Source: Trichobilharzia szidati (lineage: Eukaryota > Platyhelminthes > Trematoda > Strigeidida > Schistosomatidae). From it: 64,000 bases of DNA. A program made the position numbers and the translations under genes. Under the pieces are notes generated by a model. That model ran no database searches. It had not been told where the DNA came from and saw only the letters and a list, made by a program, of their open reading frames with translations. Positions 1-11,277 of the stretch are shown one piece after another; position 1 is the stretch's first letter; each line of letters opens with the position of its first letter. The stretch covers positions 79,220,256 to 79,284,255 of the forward strand of contig OX235271.1 of NCBI GenBank assembly GCA_944472155.2. The letters are read 5' to 3'.

Positions 1-939
1 TAAATAGTTTATAACTGCATATATTGGATTTAGAAAATATTTACACCTACTTGCACGGTCTATGATTAAGGAAGACATGAGGACGAAAGAAGCAGCCAAG
101 TGGGAACTACATTTTCTCTATGATTTGTAACTTCCTTCTTCCCTGATGAATGATGGATGCCCTTCTGTGAGTCTGAGTAGATTTCTCCCGCTCCACTTGT
201 CCATCATTGGCGCGCTAATAAAAATATACTTTCAACGCCAACTTCAGTCTTCTGTCATCAAACGCGATATGGGTTGTAAATTTCTCTTTCATTATAATAC
301 CACAGCAAGTTACTATGCTACTGCTACATGGACCTAGTTTAGTCCATGTGATATTTGGTGTTATCTTTTTTTACTCTTTCTTTGAAGCATGCCCTGAAAG
401 CCACCTAAATATGGATAGAATAGCGGTGATTCTGATTTGGAACGACTTGAGTTTGACTTGATTATGAGAAAAACCGACTCACACAGCCACGCAGTAATAA
501 TTCGATATTTCCGTGGTGTCTTCGTTGGTTTCGGCATCGAGTTATGCATGAAGAAGTGCTGTTTCCATTTTTTGAAATCGACACTCAACCCAAATGCAAC
601 TCAATGTAACACGTGTTCAGAGAAAGTAAAAACGGTGTTTTTTCTTCTTAAAAAGGCAGAAACACACTTTACGCACACATATCTTGAAAATAGATGACAA
701 GTTTGTTTCTACAAGGACCGAGTGAATTAATGCATTTAGTCCGCCATTCATTTGTTCTGTATTCTTTCAAGAGAACTTTTCACAACTTAAGGGCCCAAGG
801 ACTTAAGTCGCTCGCCAGTCTTGATAGTTTTCGATTCAGGAGTCATACTGTCATCTATCTTTTGTGGAAGCCATTTTATCACTACGTAGGTAGGGTAGTT
901 GTCTAAATGAGCCAAATTAACCTTTCAATACTAACATTA
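1..939. other. No gene recognised
   Basis: I see no conserved protein, RNA gene or recognisable repeat here. Open frames are short (under 90 codons) and carry no motif I know. It is probably decayed intergenic repeat DNA next to the gypsy remnant that begins at about 945. Confidence 0.4.
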
Positions 940-944
940 TCCGT

Positions 945-1262
945 GATATTATTTTGTTGAGTGATAAAGTGTTTCTGGTGCCTTGCGGCGATTTCGAAGG
1001 GCTCTTCGTATGGTGGACTGAGGGGCGATTGTATTTTAATAATGATAATAATAATCCCAACACACACATACTTGTGAGCAGGAATCCAAGTCCTTGGGTG
1101 TGAATACCGATATTGATTGTTCTCGTAAGTGAATCAACCTTGCGTTGGTCACTTGTGCCTGAACAATGAGTATCAGCTTTTATTGAGGTTCGGATACCAA
1201 GCACTACCATTGGTAGGAAACCTACCCAGTAAGTGAGGTTACAGAGAGATGTTAGTGCGGCC
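945..1262 (-). mobile_element. Ty3/gypsy integrase fragment (decayed)
   Basis: Two integrase pieces read on the minus strand. Around 1150-1260 the peptide includes WVGFLPMVVLGIRTSIKAD, which resembles the gypsy integrase stretch 'W...LP.VLLGIRT..K.D'. Around 955-1020, in another frame, is SPPYEEPFEIAARHQKHFIT, which resembles the PPY-GPF-like segment at the integrase C-terminus. Together with the RT and RNase H pieces upstream on the same strand (1417-2660) the order RT-RH-IN is correct for gypsy pol. Frame changes and stops make it non-coding. The family resembles CsRn1/Boudicca-like elements of trematodes; that name is an inference. Confidence 0.7.
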
Positions 1263-1416
1263 TTCACTTGTTGATGAAAGCATTCAACTCTGTGGAACTA
1301 GTGAGTTAAGCTGCTGGTATGACTTTGACTTCTCGTTGCCTATCAGCTTCGACTAGGAAGAGCGCCCAAGATTGATGCGTGACCATCTATCCTACTAGAC
1401 ATGAGCTTTGGCCACA

Positions 1417-1914
1417 CTAACTGCTGACTCTTCTACCTGACCAACCTAACCATGTGACTGGTGTTTTCACAGCTACAGTGGTTTGTTGCACCGCAGTCAC
1501 GCGCATCCTGTACAGCTCATCAGCCATACAGTTCTCCGTCCCCTTCAAGTGTTTCATATCACTGATAAACTGCAATATAAAATCTGGGTGATGAGTTTTG
1601 CGTGGCGAATAGTTGTCCGCTTTCACGTTGAGCGCATAAGTAAGAGACTTGTGATCTGTGTAGATCGTAAATGGTATGGCCTCCACCATGTGGCGAAAGA
1701 TTTTAACCACCAACTAGATTGTTGGAAACTCTCTGCCAAGAGTGGAATGACTCGCTTCTCTAGGATTAAGCTGTTTGGGGAAGAATGCGACTGGTTCCCA
1801 TCTATTTTCTACTAGTTGCTTTAAAGCTGCTCGCAGGTCCTTGTCTGATGCGTCTGCCATTAATGCGAGAGTAGCATCTGGACTGATATATTTCGGACTT
1901 ATTTCTCTCAACAA
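1417..1914 (-). pseudogene. gypsy RNase H domain (decayed)
   Basis: Minus-strand frames give a first part with LALMADASDKDLRAALKQ and EPVAFFPKQLNPREASHSTL (the RNase H beginning, with an acidic residue at the TDAS-type position), then after a frame change FTIYTDHKSLTYAL and ISDMKHLKGTENCMADELYR, matching the second acidic motif and the 'H..G..N..AD.LSR'-type end of gypsy RNase H. It lies between RT (2160-2660) and integrase (945-1262) on the same strand. A frameshift near 1714 and the lost LSR motif indicate a pseudogene. Confidence 0.85.
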
Positions 1915-2159
1915 CTCTCCCCTCAGCTGTGTAGTTGCCTCGCATGCTTCCTTTGATGACTGAAAGTCTTTTGGTTTCCCCTCAAGTGCATCAGTCAGGG
2001 GGGTGCACGTATTGCACGCAATTATGGATAAAGTGTCGATAGAAAACTCCGGAGTTGCCCTATGGAAGTGTGTAGTTAGTACTGTTTGATGGTGCCCACC
2101 ACTTTGGGCATTGGTGGCATCCCGCTACTGTCAGTGATACTCCCTAAGAATTCTACTGT

Positions 2160-2660
2160 CCCTGTTCCAAAACTAATTCCGGTTGACTGTCATGCAGTCT
2201 TCTCCCAGTTTTTGTAATGCTGCCTGAATACTATCTTCATAAGTGTTTATGTCCGGGCTAGCGACGAGTGGGTCGTCTATGCATGCTTTAGTAAGCGGTG
2301 AGTCGTGCACTAAGTCATCCATATGTTTCTGAAAAGTTCGTCCAGCATCCCGAAGACCACATAGCTTCTGCCCAAACTCATACAATCCAAATGGCTTGGT
2401 AGTAGTCGTTTCAGGTATATTATCCTCAGCCACCGAAATACTGTCATAGGCCCTTAATAAGTATATTTTGGTAAATATTGTGTCACCCCGAAGATCGATA
2501 GTAAAGTCTTGAATGTATAGTACTGAGTTCGTGTCTGGGACGGTTTACTTATTATGGACGCTGTAATCACCACAAGGGCATAAACAGTCTGAATTTTCCC
2601 AAGCGCCATGTGTAACCCTGGAGCCCACTGACTATCTGAAGGCCGAATAGTCCTCAAATG
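2160..2660 (-). pseudogene. gypsy reverse transcriptase domain (decayed)
   Basis: On the minus strand, RTIRPSDSQWAPGLHMALGK matches the 'I.RPS.SPWASPLHMV.K' start of gypsy/CsRn1-type RT. After stops and frameshifts a second part reads TTKPFGLYEFGQKLCGLRDA and GRTFQKHMDDLVHDS, matching 'T.PFGLFEF.RMPFGLRNAAQTFQR.MD'. The catalytic YxDD is altered to IDDPLVAS, so it is probably inactive. It continues into the RNase H remnant at 1417-1914. Confidence 0.85.
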
Positions 2661-2683
2661 ATTGCTTTTCTAGTTGTAACAAA

Positions 2684-2940
2684 ATGTCTTTAAGTATCTC
2701 GAACCCTGGAAACCTTCCCAGTCCCTTGGTCCAGATGGTGTACCAGCTATTAGCCCCCAAAACTGTACTGACAACTCATGTTACCCTCTCACTGGTATTT
2801 TCAATGAGTAGTTTTCCACTAGTATTGTGCCTGCCTCTGAGAAGGACGTTAAAATTGTTCCTGTGCTTAAATCATCGATTGGACTAGGTGTTAAGTTTAG
2901 GTCTATTACCTTTACTTGACCTTAAAAAATAACCTTCATT
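2684..2940 (+). pseudogene. non-LTR RT fragment (jockey/CR1-like)
   Basis: Plus strand, opposite to the surrounding gypsy pieces. The frame reads GPDGVPAISPQNCTDNS, CYPLTGIFNE, an in-frame stop, then FSTSIVPASEKDVKIVPV and GVKFRSIT. This matches the RT-1/RT-2 region of non-LTR elements ('SPGPDGIP...LKNC...PLT.IFN.SLSTG..P..WK...V.PI.K...NYRPIS'). The fragment ends near 2940-2960 in TAATAATAATA. It looks like a short LINE piece lying within the older gypsy remnant (gypsy RT on one side, possible gag on the other). Confidence 0.75.
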
Positions 2941-3019
2941 GAAGGCTTTTAATAATAATAATTTATATTTTCATATAAACATAAATTTACATGAAAATGC
3001 ATGCCATTTTTACAGGCAC

Positions 3020-3330
3020 GATCAAGGCCCTAACCAATTCGATCGTAAACAAAATAGGTGCACTTTACATGCCGCTGCTGTCCTAAGACATAATTTTGTC
3101 TCTGATTTGACAGAGTTACCCGCACTGGTAGCCGCGTTTCCAACAACGTGTTTTTCGTCGATGGATCCACACATCCAGCAGGTGATTTGGCGAAAAGTAC
3201 ATGTACTGCAGGTGTCTTTGCCGTCATATGGTGATTTCTCATCTGACTTATCCTTCTTCTGAAGGTAGGTGGGACGTGCGGTAATCTTACATTACAGTTG
3301 ATAGCGTTCTGAAGAATTGTAGGCGATGGA
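3020..3330 (-). pseudogene. possible gypsy gag zinc-knuckle remnant
   Basis: One minus-strand frame gives a Cys-rich run (KDTCSTCTFRQITCWMCGS) that could be a decayed nucleocapsid knuckle, but no complete CX2CX4HX4C unit is visible. If real, it would be the gag part of the gypsy remnant at 945-2660, on the same strand and in the correct order. Weak call. Confidence 0.25.
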
Positions 3331-3389
3331 TGTTTGCTCCCTGATTTTGCTATCCATGGCGACTGCTGCTTCTACGCCGCATGTGTGTT

Positions 3390-3708
3390 TGTAACAACAG
3401 AAGACAAGGGCCAGGCAACAGATCAGTTTTATTACGAAAACCAACAGGTATTTATATGTATTTTACGTACATTAATAGGCTTCTGCCCGCAGAAAGAAGG
3501 CGGTCTTCTGATTGGTTGTTTGCAAACAACCTCAGTCTTCTTCTTTCTCGTTTTCGATATTTCTCGGAAATGCGGGCCACTTGTCTGCGAATCATATTCG
3601 TCCACGTCTAGGTCAGCTGCGATCGGTTGTTGAATCAGCCTAGATTAATTTCTACCAATCAGCGTAGATCAATGTCTACCAATTGGCTAGCAGCTTGCTC
3701 TCGCCACA
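3390..3708 (-). repeat. 3' LTR of deleted gypsy element
   Basis: Begins TGTAACAACAGAAGACAAGG and ends TCTCGCCACA on the plus strand; a direct copy of 4131-4449 with only a few differences. It is adjacent on its right to the polypurine-like run of the internal region, which makes it the 3' LTR of a minus-strand element. Confidence 0.9.
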
Positions 3709-4130
3709 CTCGTCCCCCCGTCAAATAGCTTGGACTGAATTCGGCTCGGTCTTCTCGGTTCTTGGGTCTTTGCTCCGTTGTCTTGCTGATTTGAATCTCG
3801 GCGCTTGCGGATGTCCACTTGTTTAACGGTGTTTACCACTGCGATTGTGTCTGCGTAACCCCATCTCAACGTGACCATATATGGTCCTTCCCACTTTGGA
3901 AACTGTTTGCCTGACCCTGTCGCACATTCGTACGTATTTCGCCTCACACTTCCATATGCTGCTTCCTCCCGACCTCCCAGCAGCGTCCCAATTAGCAGCC
4001 TCATCGCTGACAGATCTTGAACGCTACTCAACTGCGAAGAAGCCTCGAAGTCCTGCGCGAAGATCCATATGTCTCCATCAAAAACTGCAGGGCATAGGCT
4101 TCCCATTTGTCGGTAGGCAGCGACACCAAA
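3709..4130 (-). pseudogene. Residual gag-integrase joint of gypsy element
   Basis: One minus-strand frame runs through the whole internal region. Its first part (AYRQMGSLCPAVFDGDIWIF and following) looks like the start of gag. Its second part contains FPKWEGPYMVTLRW, typical of the GPY/F domain at the integrase C-terminus, followed by a basic tail. Protease, RT, RNase H and the integrase core are missing, so this is a deletion derivative that could move only with help in trans. The apparent single open frame is a by-product of the deletion. Confidence 0.8.
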
Positions 4131-4449
4131 TGTAACAACAGAAGACAAGGGCCAGGCAACAGATCAGTTTTATTACGAAAACCAACAGGTATTTATATGT
4201 ATTTTACGTACATTAATAGGCTTCTGCCCGCAGAAAGAAGGCGGTCTTCTGATTGGTTGTTTGCAAACAACCTCAGTCTTCTTCTTTCTCGTTTTCGATA
4301 TTTCTCGGAAATGCGAGCCACTTGTCTGCGAATCATATTCGTCCACGTCTAGGTCAGCTGCGATCGGTTGTTGAATCAGCCTAGATTAATTTCTACCAAT
4401 CAGCGTAGATCAATGTCTACTCATTGGCTAGCAGCTTGCTCTCACCACA
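4131..4449 (-). repeat. 5' LTR of deleted gypsy element
   Basis: Same 319-bp sequence as 3390-3708, in direct orientation, TGTAAC...CTCACCACA. On the minus strand it precedes the primer-binding-site-like sequence at about 4111-4128. Related LTRs occur at 20832-21173 and 52500-52732. Confidence 0.9.
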
Positions 4450-4453
4450 TGTT

Positions 4454-5591
4454 ATCTATAGTACCGAAGTATTGGATAAGCGCAACTTTCCTTACTATTC
4501 AGTTGGGTCTTTCTGTTATTATCTCGGAAGAGAATTGTTTTTAGTGCATTAGAGTCGTCACTGCCATCGGTAAAATCACGATAACCAATCTTTCAGTGAA
4601 TTCGTGTTTCTCACCTTGAGGACTGGTGCAGGCTATTGACTCTTCGGTTAACAGTCCTGAGGGTCCATTTCCGTTGCACGTGTTCCCACAGTTTCTTACT
4701 ACTTATATTTCGTATTCTCCCGTCGGAAGAAAATACACTGGCTGAATGACCTCCTCAGGGCTGTTGCCAACTGGCATATTTCAGTGTGGACCATGTTTAC
4801 ATTTTTATTTTTCCCGTTCTTTGGAGTTTCCGAGGGGATTGATTTTGTTCCGCGAGGTAGGGTTTCTACCTGCACGTCCAACCCCCTCACCTTTTCCAGT
4901 CTTACAACTGGCTAGTAGACTAGTGATGCAGTAACTGTAACAATAATGAAATTTTTAGTCTGACTTTGAATTAAGCAAGCGTATGATGAAAACTTTATCA
5001 GTGATGTAATCATGTACCCGTATAAATAGTGCAAACAATTATATGTTAAGATGTGCTGAAGTCCTCCACGCGATTACCCACTTTTATAACATGGTAGCAG
5101 GGCTTTTATTAGTTGAAAGGAACTTGGAAATGCAGATTAGGGGTACACTCCTACTTTCTCCTGTAAAAATTGATTTGTCTTCTGCTGAAATAAGCCTTAA
5201 ATATGAAGCCCAGTAGTATTTGTCTTGACGTATCAGATAGTAGGGAACATAGCCTCTTGGTGAAACGTTAATACTGGACGTCATTTCCAGCTATTTGTGA
5301 ACACCATCTTATGAAATGACAACATGTGTGCTTGCAAATTTTCGATTGCGACTGTGTGCCAACACTAATGAACGGTGGTTTTAAACGTGACTTAACCATA
5401 CAATTTTCACAGATAACTAGTGGAATGGATATGCTGTAGAGGTATTAACAAGGAATCCGACAAACTAACGGGACATGGGTTACTTGCCCATACCTGGAAA
5501 AACAGCTCTGCTGCATCCGGTACATTACTAATTTGTCCTTCCAACAAAAATTGAAATCTTTAACTGAATCTCTATCTGCGATTGATTGGGA
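4454..5591. other. No gene recognised
   Basis: No motif-bearing reading frame, RNA gene or known repeat seen between the gypsy element and the SINE at 5592. Confidence 0.4.
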
Positions 5592-5800
5592 TGTGCGTCG
5601 GTGGCACAGTGGTTAGCACTCTCGCCGACCATGCACATGGTGCGGGGTTCGATCCCCTCCCGACGCACACCCGATATCTATGGTCGGCCTGCAAAATTTG
5701 TGCTACCGATATCCATGCTGAAAATTCCATCGTTGTACTGAAAATACGGTGTGGCATCAAGCTGTAATACAAAATATATTTAAAAAAATAAAAATAAATA
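5592..5800 (+). mobile_element. tRNA-headed SINE, family A
   Basis: The head GTGCGTCGGTGGCACAGTGG holds an A-box-like sequence (TGGCACAGTGGTTAG) and, about 40 bp on, GGTTCGATCCC, a near-perfect RNA polymerase III B box. The body continues with ACCCGATATCTATGGTCGGC and ATGCTGAAAATTCCAT..., and the tail is A/T-rich (AAATAAAAATAAATAA). Other copies are at 11516-11694, 49748-49941 and 53312-53508, with a 5' fragment at 34376-34432. It is tRNA-derived but not a functional tRNA gene: no complete cloverleaf is retained. Confidence 0.85.
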
Positions 5801-7734
5801 ATAATTCCTAACATTTTCGTGTTTGTGTTCTTTCTGGGGCGTCATATTTTTGGAAGTGGCATAGTGTTACTACTCAGTTTTGCCAGTATAAATGGGGATG
5901 CAGCCAACCATAATGAAGGACAGAATTATTGTTTGAAACATATGCATGTGTATACATGCTATACATGCCACAGTTGCAGACGAAATGCTACAAAAAAGAG
6001 TGATTTAGCAGTCACTTGTACACAAAATGTTGTGGCATTTTGCTTCAGTCAACTGAGAGACAAGTTCAAAGCTCGAACCTAAAGAAAGGTACTGCTGTGT
6101 CGTGTTCGGAAGGTAAGATGCCACCAAAAGAAACACTGTCGGCCACTTTCAGAATATCTGAAGTGGTCAACATTCAGCTGTACGCTTTAATCAGGATGAC
6201 TATGTAAGAGCTCACTGTTCCTGGGACGAATGCTACTGGACAGCTGATTTTCCCCGTATGTAACAATCTGGAGCTGTTTCCACAAATGAACGCCCCCCAT
6301 TCACTTACTGGATAGGAGTTAGTGCTTCCCTTTTGGGCGGCATATGGAGTGGGGATGTTCGTGAATAGTTACATTATAGGCACATGATCAAAACCATTTA
6401 AGTCGGTTTGAGTTTGTGATGTGGTTAGTTTGTTTGACATTACTGGCTATGGATAGCCAGTAACTCATTAAAAATTCATTTTCGAATAATCCTCCTTAAC
6501 ATTTTGAAAGGTCTGGTCAATCCTTATCTCCGTTTTCATTGAATGTAAACCTGATCCGCGCATGATGGAGCCCAGCAAAAAGCTTTGCACTACAATCTCT
6601 TTACAATCAAGAATAGATATCTACCATTACTTCCCGGTGGCTCAGCGGATAAACGTCCATTTAATTGAACCAGCAATCACACACAGGCTGCAACCTCATT
6701 CAACATAGAGCCATCCTCTTCTCTGGAAAGAACATTGTCTAAGTACTGATGAGACAGGTGACCTTTTACATTTTCATTTATTGCCCATAATAACCGGCTA
6801 CTACTGATGGCTAAGGCTGCTACTTGTGTGTAAGTAAGACAAATGTTAGTACTTGCTGCGCTTTCGAAGGTCAAGGGCTTTTCGAAACTTTTCACGCCAC
6901 AATTTAAAGCACGATGACACTACCGACAGCCAGGTCTTTTACAATGTGACTGTATAGATTTGCGAAATGTTGTGCTTATTTAAGTCGATTTTATTTACTT
7001 AATACGATTCTGACAGTCATGTCTATGTATGTTTGCTTGACATGCCAAACGACCGCATATTTGCTGGACTATGTTCACAGTTTACAAAATATTCAGGATA
7101 GGGTGCTGACCAGTGGAGGTTCAGTCGTGCATCTTATAACTTAGCAGGTGTAGAAACAACATTCCCTGACTGAGAACTTGAATGGTTCGCTATTTGTTGA
7201 AAGAAAGAGGCCCCGGACGTCGATGATTAGGCCAAAGTCTTGTGATCTAAGGTACTGTACTCTGATGTGATGGGTTTTAGGGAGAAGACATGAGCGGGAT
7301 GAATTAGAACTTCAGTCATTAAGTATGGTACGGAATAATAATGTAGGGTCACTCCTCACCTGCTGATACAGCATTAGAAATGCACTTGGTACATTAAAAC
7401 GCCACCTTTTTGAGGGCTTTGGCGTTGGTCTGTCAGCTTTCTGCCCATTTGAGACCTAAACTGGCTGCCTGGATCCTGTATTCCAAGTGAGGTCTGGTAC
7501 AGATCGTGCGCGATGCAAAAAATATCAAGGTTGTGGCTTAAGGATGCATTGTTGGAGGCCGGTAATACTGTAAGCCTTCCACAGCCATTGCCCTAATGAT
7601 TTCTGGGGTTCCAGCTTCATGCCCTAAACCTAGATAGACTTTGACAGGTAGCACAGTAAAGCCATTTATTGAGTATATAATTACACCCTCGCTTACACCA
7701 TTTTCCAACGATAGTACCTATGTCATGCAACCAA
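5801..7734. other. No gene recognised
   Basis: No conserved reading frame seen. Near 6640 there is a lone A-box-like tRNA sequence (GGTGGCTCAGCGGATAAACG) without a B box, probably a decayed SINE head. Confidence 0.35.
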
Positions 7735-7970
7735 TAAGCCCAAATCTCCTTGTTAAGGTGGAAGAGATGATAGGACTACAGGTGAACACCGAAAAAGGAA
7801 AGGCGATGAATGATCTTGTTAACAACGACAAGCTCAGATCAGCAACAACCTGCATTGCCTCAATAGCATGGGTGGAGCTATCAAAGCCAGGATCAGTAAG
7901 GAAGACAGATCATATATTGAGTTAAAACCTGCTGCTAATGTCTCGCCGTTTCTTAAAATGATAGAAAAAC
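7735..7970 (+). pseudogene. RTE-like LINE fragment
   Basis: Reads EEMIGLQVNTEKGKAMNDLV then, in a shifted frame, SMGGAIKARISKED. In RTE/SR2-type proteins the same order is 'TGLQVNTEKTKVM...' followed by 'GT..DVKARI.KA' downstream of the RT catalytic region. The piece is short and frameshifted. Confidence 0.6.
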
Positions 7971-8289
7971 TGCCTTAACTTAACCTTCAGCCTCTTTCAT
8001 AGGCTTTTATTGACCCTAGACAATTCGTTTCTAGACATGGTAGGTATACTTTAGGTGCCAATGCTGCCTTGCATCATGATAATTAAAACGAAGTCGAGGG
8101 TTAGATACGCCACACTGTGTACTTCCTTTGATTTTTCTTGGTCTTCACACACCATGTTAGTTTCAAAATCATATTTCGTCTCACCTTCTACGTAAGGAAG
8201 TTGACATAATCTGGTATCATTCATTCTCTTCTTTCCAATTTTGTCACTTCTTGTATTCTGCTTATCCTTTTTTGCAGTTCCCTCTTAAT

Positions 8290-8830
8290 ATTTCCCGGGC
8301 TATTGAAGGAAGAATTTGTTATGCTGCGAAGGTCACTGAGGGCTGTCAGTAGGGTGGGTAGGGTACCGCTACACCAGCTTGTTAATACATTTGTAGATAG
8401 GCATGTGGACACACGAAAAGTTGGCGAATTTCATCTCAGTATCCTCTTTATACATAACTCTCTCCTTGCATCTCATCGTGGAGAACTAGGAGCGACCGTA
8501 GAAGAATTTATGCTCGGACGACTACAAGACTCTGTGATACCTTACTTGGCATACATTTTCTGTGATGAGGTAAGTGTGAGGTATGACACTACCAACTTAC
8601 TGCGGAAGTCTGTGTGAGCGACTCTATTTTTTCTGCTGATACGCTTTTGTCAATATTTTAACTTAACTTCATATTCATGTTTTCACTGAACAATATTATT
8701 AGTATAAATGCTCTATTCTGGTCATCGCCTCTGTGACGAGAAAGTTTAATGCAATACCGCATTGCACACTGAAAATTCCGTATCTGTTCTAAAAGTACCG
8801 ATTGCAATAAAGGTATTATTATTATTAATC
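8290..8830 (+). mobile_element. 3' end of a CR1/jockey-like LINE
   Basis: A frame at 8303-8617 contains LRRSLRAVSRVGRVPLHQLV and later SVIPYLAYIFCDEVSVRYDT. It aligns along its length with the C-terminus of the LINE protein at 32562-33371 (LRRMLKVVSRTSGVNLSQLV ... SMIPYLARVLSDRDNVKRET). The 3' UTR includes CACTGAAAATTCCGTATCTG and AATAAAGG, and the element stops in a short (TTA)n run at about 8815-8828, the usual microsatellite-like LINE end. It is strongly 5'-truncated. Confidence 0.8.
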
Positions 8831-8859
8831 TGTCTCTAAAACTCTGGCTAAATGGTTAG

Positions 8860-9830
8860 TTCATGCTGCCCAAATGACGCGGTCTAGTTTTTATGGGCGG
8901 CCTACAGCGTGACTGGGAATATTTTCGTCGCGGTTTGGCCCCTGCTCCTAGTACGATACCGAGTTTAGTTTCTATATCAACCAGATATTTTTATCCTTGG
9001 TATAGAATAGCTGACTGCCCGGGCACCTCCTTTCGGTAGTCACTACCTCAGGAGAATTTAATCGTTTCCCTGTTGCTTGTGCGATATTTGAGATCAGACA
9101 CATGGTCGTGCACATTTTTGTTGACTGTGCGCCAAACCTCCAGTGACACAAACAGAATTTACCAGTTGATCTAGTTTTTATGGGTCTACTCTTTGACCTG
9201 GAACATGCTGTACTGCGTGATCTACCTTGTCTGCCCCGTGTTAGCTGTATTTATGTTAGTTGTTCCGCCAGTGATCTAACGCTGGCTACTAGTTCTGAGA
9301 TAAGTGAGTCCTCATTTATAATCATATGGACCCTCTATAAGTCGTCTTCAATCCAACATTCTGTCAGTGATGGGTGCTAACTGTTCAAGAGAAGAGTCCA
9401 GATCTTATGCATTCAGTGCCTGTAGCATGTACTTTGAGAGGGCCTGCGTTTAACATTGCTTCAGCACAGCCTACCTCACTATGTTGCCCCTACGAGCTGT
9501 TGCAGGTGGAGCGAGAATTGCGGTGGGTATTTATTTCCCACTTTCTGCCTCTGAGGCAAATCTTGTGTACGCTGATTTTCAGACATGGGCGCTTAATCAC
9601 TTCGCGCTCAAACACTATGTGGCTCCTTGTTTCGGGGGCGAATAAGAAGCTTCAGGCCCCACACCTCCTTGCCGGTCTCATAAGGTAACTGAGAACACAC
9701 ATCTATATTCCTGGTGGTTTCAGACTTAATGCTATAAAGGTCAAAGTACTCTTGTTGTGCAAACCGTAGTTCCAGGTCACGTCGATCAAATTCAGGTAAC
9801 TTAAGTATAGGAGTTGCAACACAGTTCACC
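8860..9830 (-). pseudogene. gypsy gag (and possibly protease) remnant
   Basis: Minus strand. At about 9608-9829 the peptide LPEFDRRDLELRFAQQEYF followed by CSQLPYETGKEVW is the gypsy gag capsid pattern ('LP.F...D...WF...E..F...I.....K...V...L......V.D'). Around 9400-9500 HLQQLVG, and around 9200-9300 SELVASVRSLAEQLT, fit later gag. Possible zinc-knuckle and protease sequence follows to about 8860 but is too decayed to be sure. Stops throughout. Confidence 0.65.
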
Positions 9831-11277
9831 TCTGAAGAAATTATTTTTGAGGCCAGTTTCCATGCTCGACAAATCAGACATTACACTGAATAAAAATAGT
9901 TAGACTAAGGGGTGCTAACGAGAATTCCGAGAAGCAACTAAAAAGCAGGAATGTATAGATTACAGTCACCTATTGTAGAAAACAGAAGGCGAAATGCATC
10001 CGCAATTTAGAAACTGGCTCTGCGCCAAGATATTTACTCGAATTACCGACCAACAGCCCATAGTATTGCAGAAGACTAACTGTGTTTTCAAACCCTTATG
10101 CTAGAGTGCATGCTGGAGGGTAAGTGGAGAGGGGCATACCTAGTCAAACACTTGGAAGGGCATTAATCATTCAACAGGTGAAGACAGCTCCACAAATCAT
10201 AAACAATATGTAGTTCCTACCTGGCTACTTATTCCATTCTTTTGAGTTCTTCCAGCACTTACTACATCTGAGTGGCCATGGCATGCTGTTGTAGAGGCCC
10301 TTCGAGGGTACCTAATTACTAAAGATGAGGAACAATGGAAAGAGTGGCTGATCACTTCAAAGAACTCTTGATGAGTTCACTAACTGCAGCTGATGGAGAA
10401 ATATCGTCAGCAGCACAGAACTTCAGGCAAACACTAATCCTTCGACAAAAGCAGTAGTGCTTGGTGTCATGAAATCCAGCCAGAGGTGTCTGTAAATGGA
10501 TGCCGTCGAATGCAGAGACACTATGCGCCAGTGAGAAAAACAGAAAAGCTGTGCAGAAGGCAAGGGTGGGGATATGTGCTATCGCAAATGAAACTTGCCC
10601 GCTTTCGTTTCAGTATATTTATATAGGAAGACAGAGGCAGTCAAATGTGGTCTGAATTTCCTAAGGTGGTTGATTTTGTATTACGGGCCCAGGGGAATTC
10701 TGTAATCATATCCGATGTTATGTTTGGCTACCTTAAGAGAGTTCTATTTGCTTTTCTACGCTGCTAGAATATCTGCTGTGACATATGCTATGCTATGCGC
10801 GGAAACACCTTGTGATTGGCTTTGTCCTCATTTTCACAAAAAGTATACATATATATAACGCACATACGGCAGACAATGTCCAAATATAAGAAAATAACCA
10901 CCGCATGTCAAAGAGAGTATCAATATGTTAAGTAAGTTGAACTTCAATAGCAAACAAAGAGTTACGGTTATGAAGTAACAAATATAAATTCATACCACAT
11001 ACTAGTGGTGAGTAGTGTGAGTTCGAGAGCGAAAGAAAGAATTGCAAGGGATGGCAAAGGAAAAAATTAACATTTGCCCCTGATTTGCCTTCATCTGCTT
11101 CTTTAGCAGTTGGCCCATTGTGGAAGAAACTTACAAGGAGGATCAGCGTCCTCCGTCCATCATTCAGCACGATACTGGGTGAAAATAAACCATAGTAGCC
11201 ACCAGACGACTTTGAACAAACAGTCCTAATAGAGGAAAGAAAAACCACGGAGTCTGTTAACAAACCGTATGTTCAGA
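9831..11277. other. Intergenic; one possible RTE scrap
   Basis: No host gene recognised. At about 10295-10400 (+) the peptides LRGYLITKDEEQWK and, one frame over, RVADHFKELLMSSLTAADGE resemble the segment before the RT domain of RTE elements ('LLT..EEQ..RW.EHF.ELLN'). The rest is featureless. Confidence 0.4.

Larger units (their letters stand above)
3390..4449 (-). mobile_element. Internally deleted Ty3/gypsy LTR element with TSD
   Basis: Two near-identical direct repeats of 319 bp (3390-3708 and 4131-4449), each TG...CA, flank 422 bp. The element is bounded by the 4-bp direct repeat TGTT at 3386-3389 and 4450-4453, a target-site duplication. On the minus strand the left LTR is 4449-4131, followed 2 bp later by TGGTGTCGCTGCCTACCG, a plausible primer binding site. 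Before the 3' LTR lies a G-rich run (GACGGGGGGACGAG), a plausible polypurine tract. Almost all gag-pol is deleted: gag-like sequence joins directly to integrase C-terminal sequence. The near-identity of the LTRs suggests a fairly recent insertion. Confidence 0.9.

Noticed and set aside
3390..3708. Direct-repeat pair as the 5' LTR of the pol remnant at 945-2660
   Set aside because: The 3390-4449 unit has its own TGTT duplication on both sides and its own internal remnant, so it is an independent insertion.
5592..5680. tRNA gene (A and B boxes present)
   Set aside because: The same head recurs in many dispersed copies with LINE-derived tails and mutated stems; it is a SINE promoter, not a tRNA gene. 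The same applies to the heads of families A', B and C.
7641..7925. Host gene of 94 codons
   Set aside because: Its one recognisable part matches the RTE protein after the RT domain; the rest is out-of-frame RTE or intergenic sequence.
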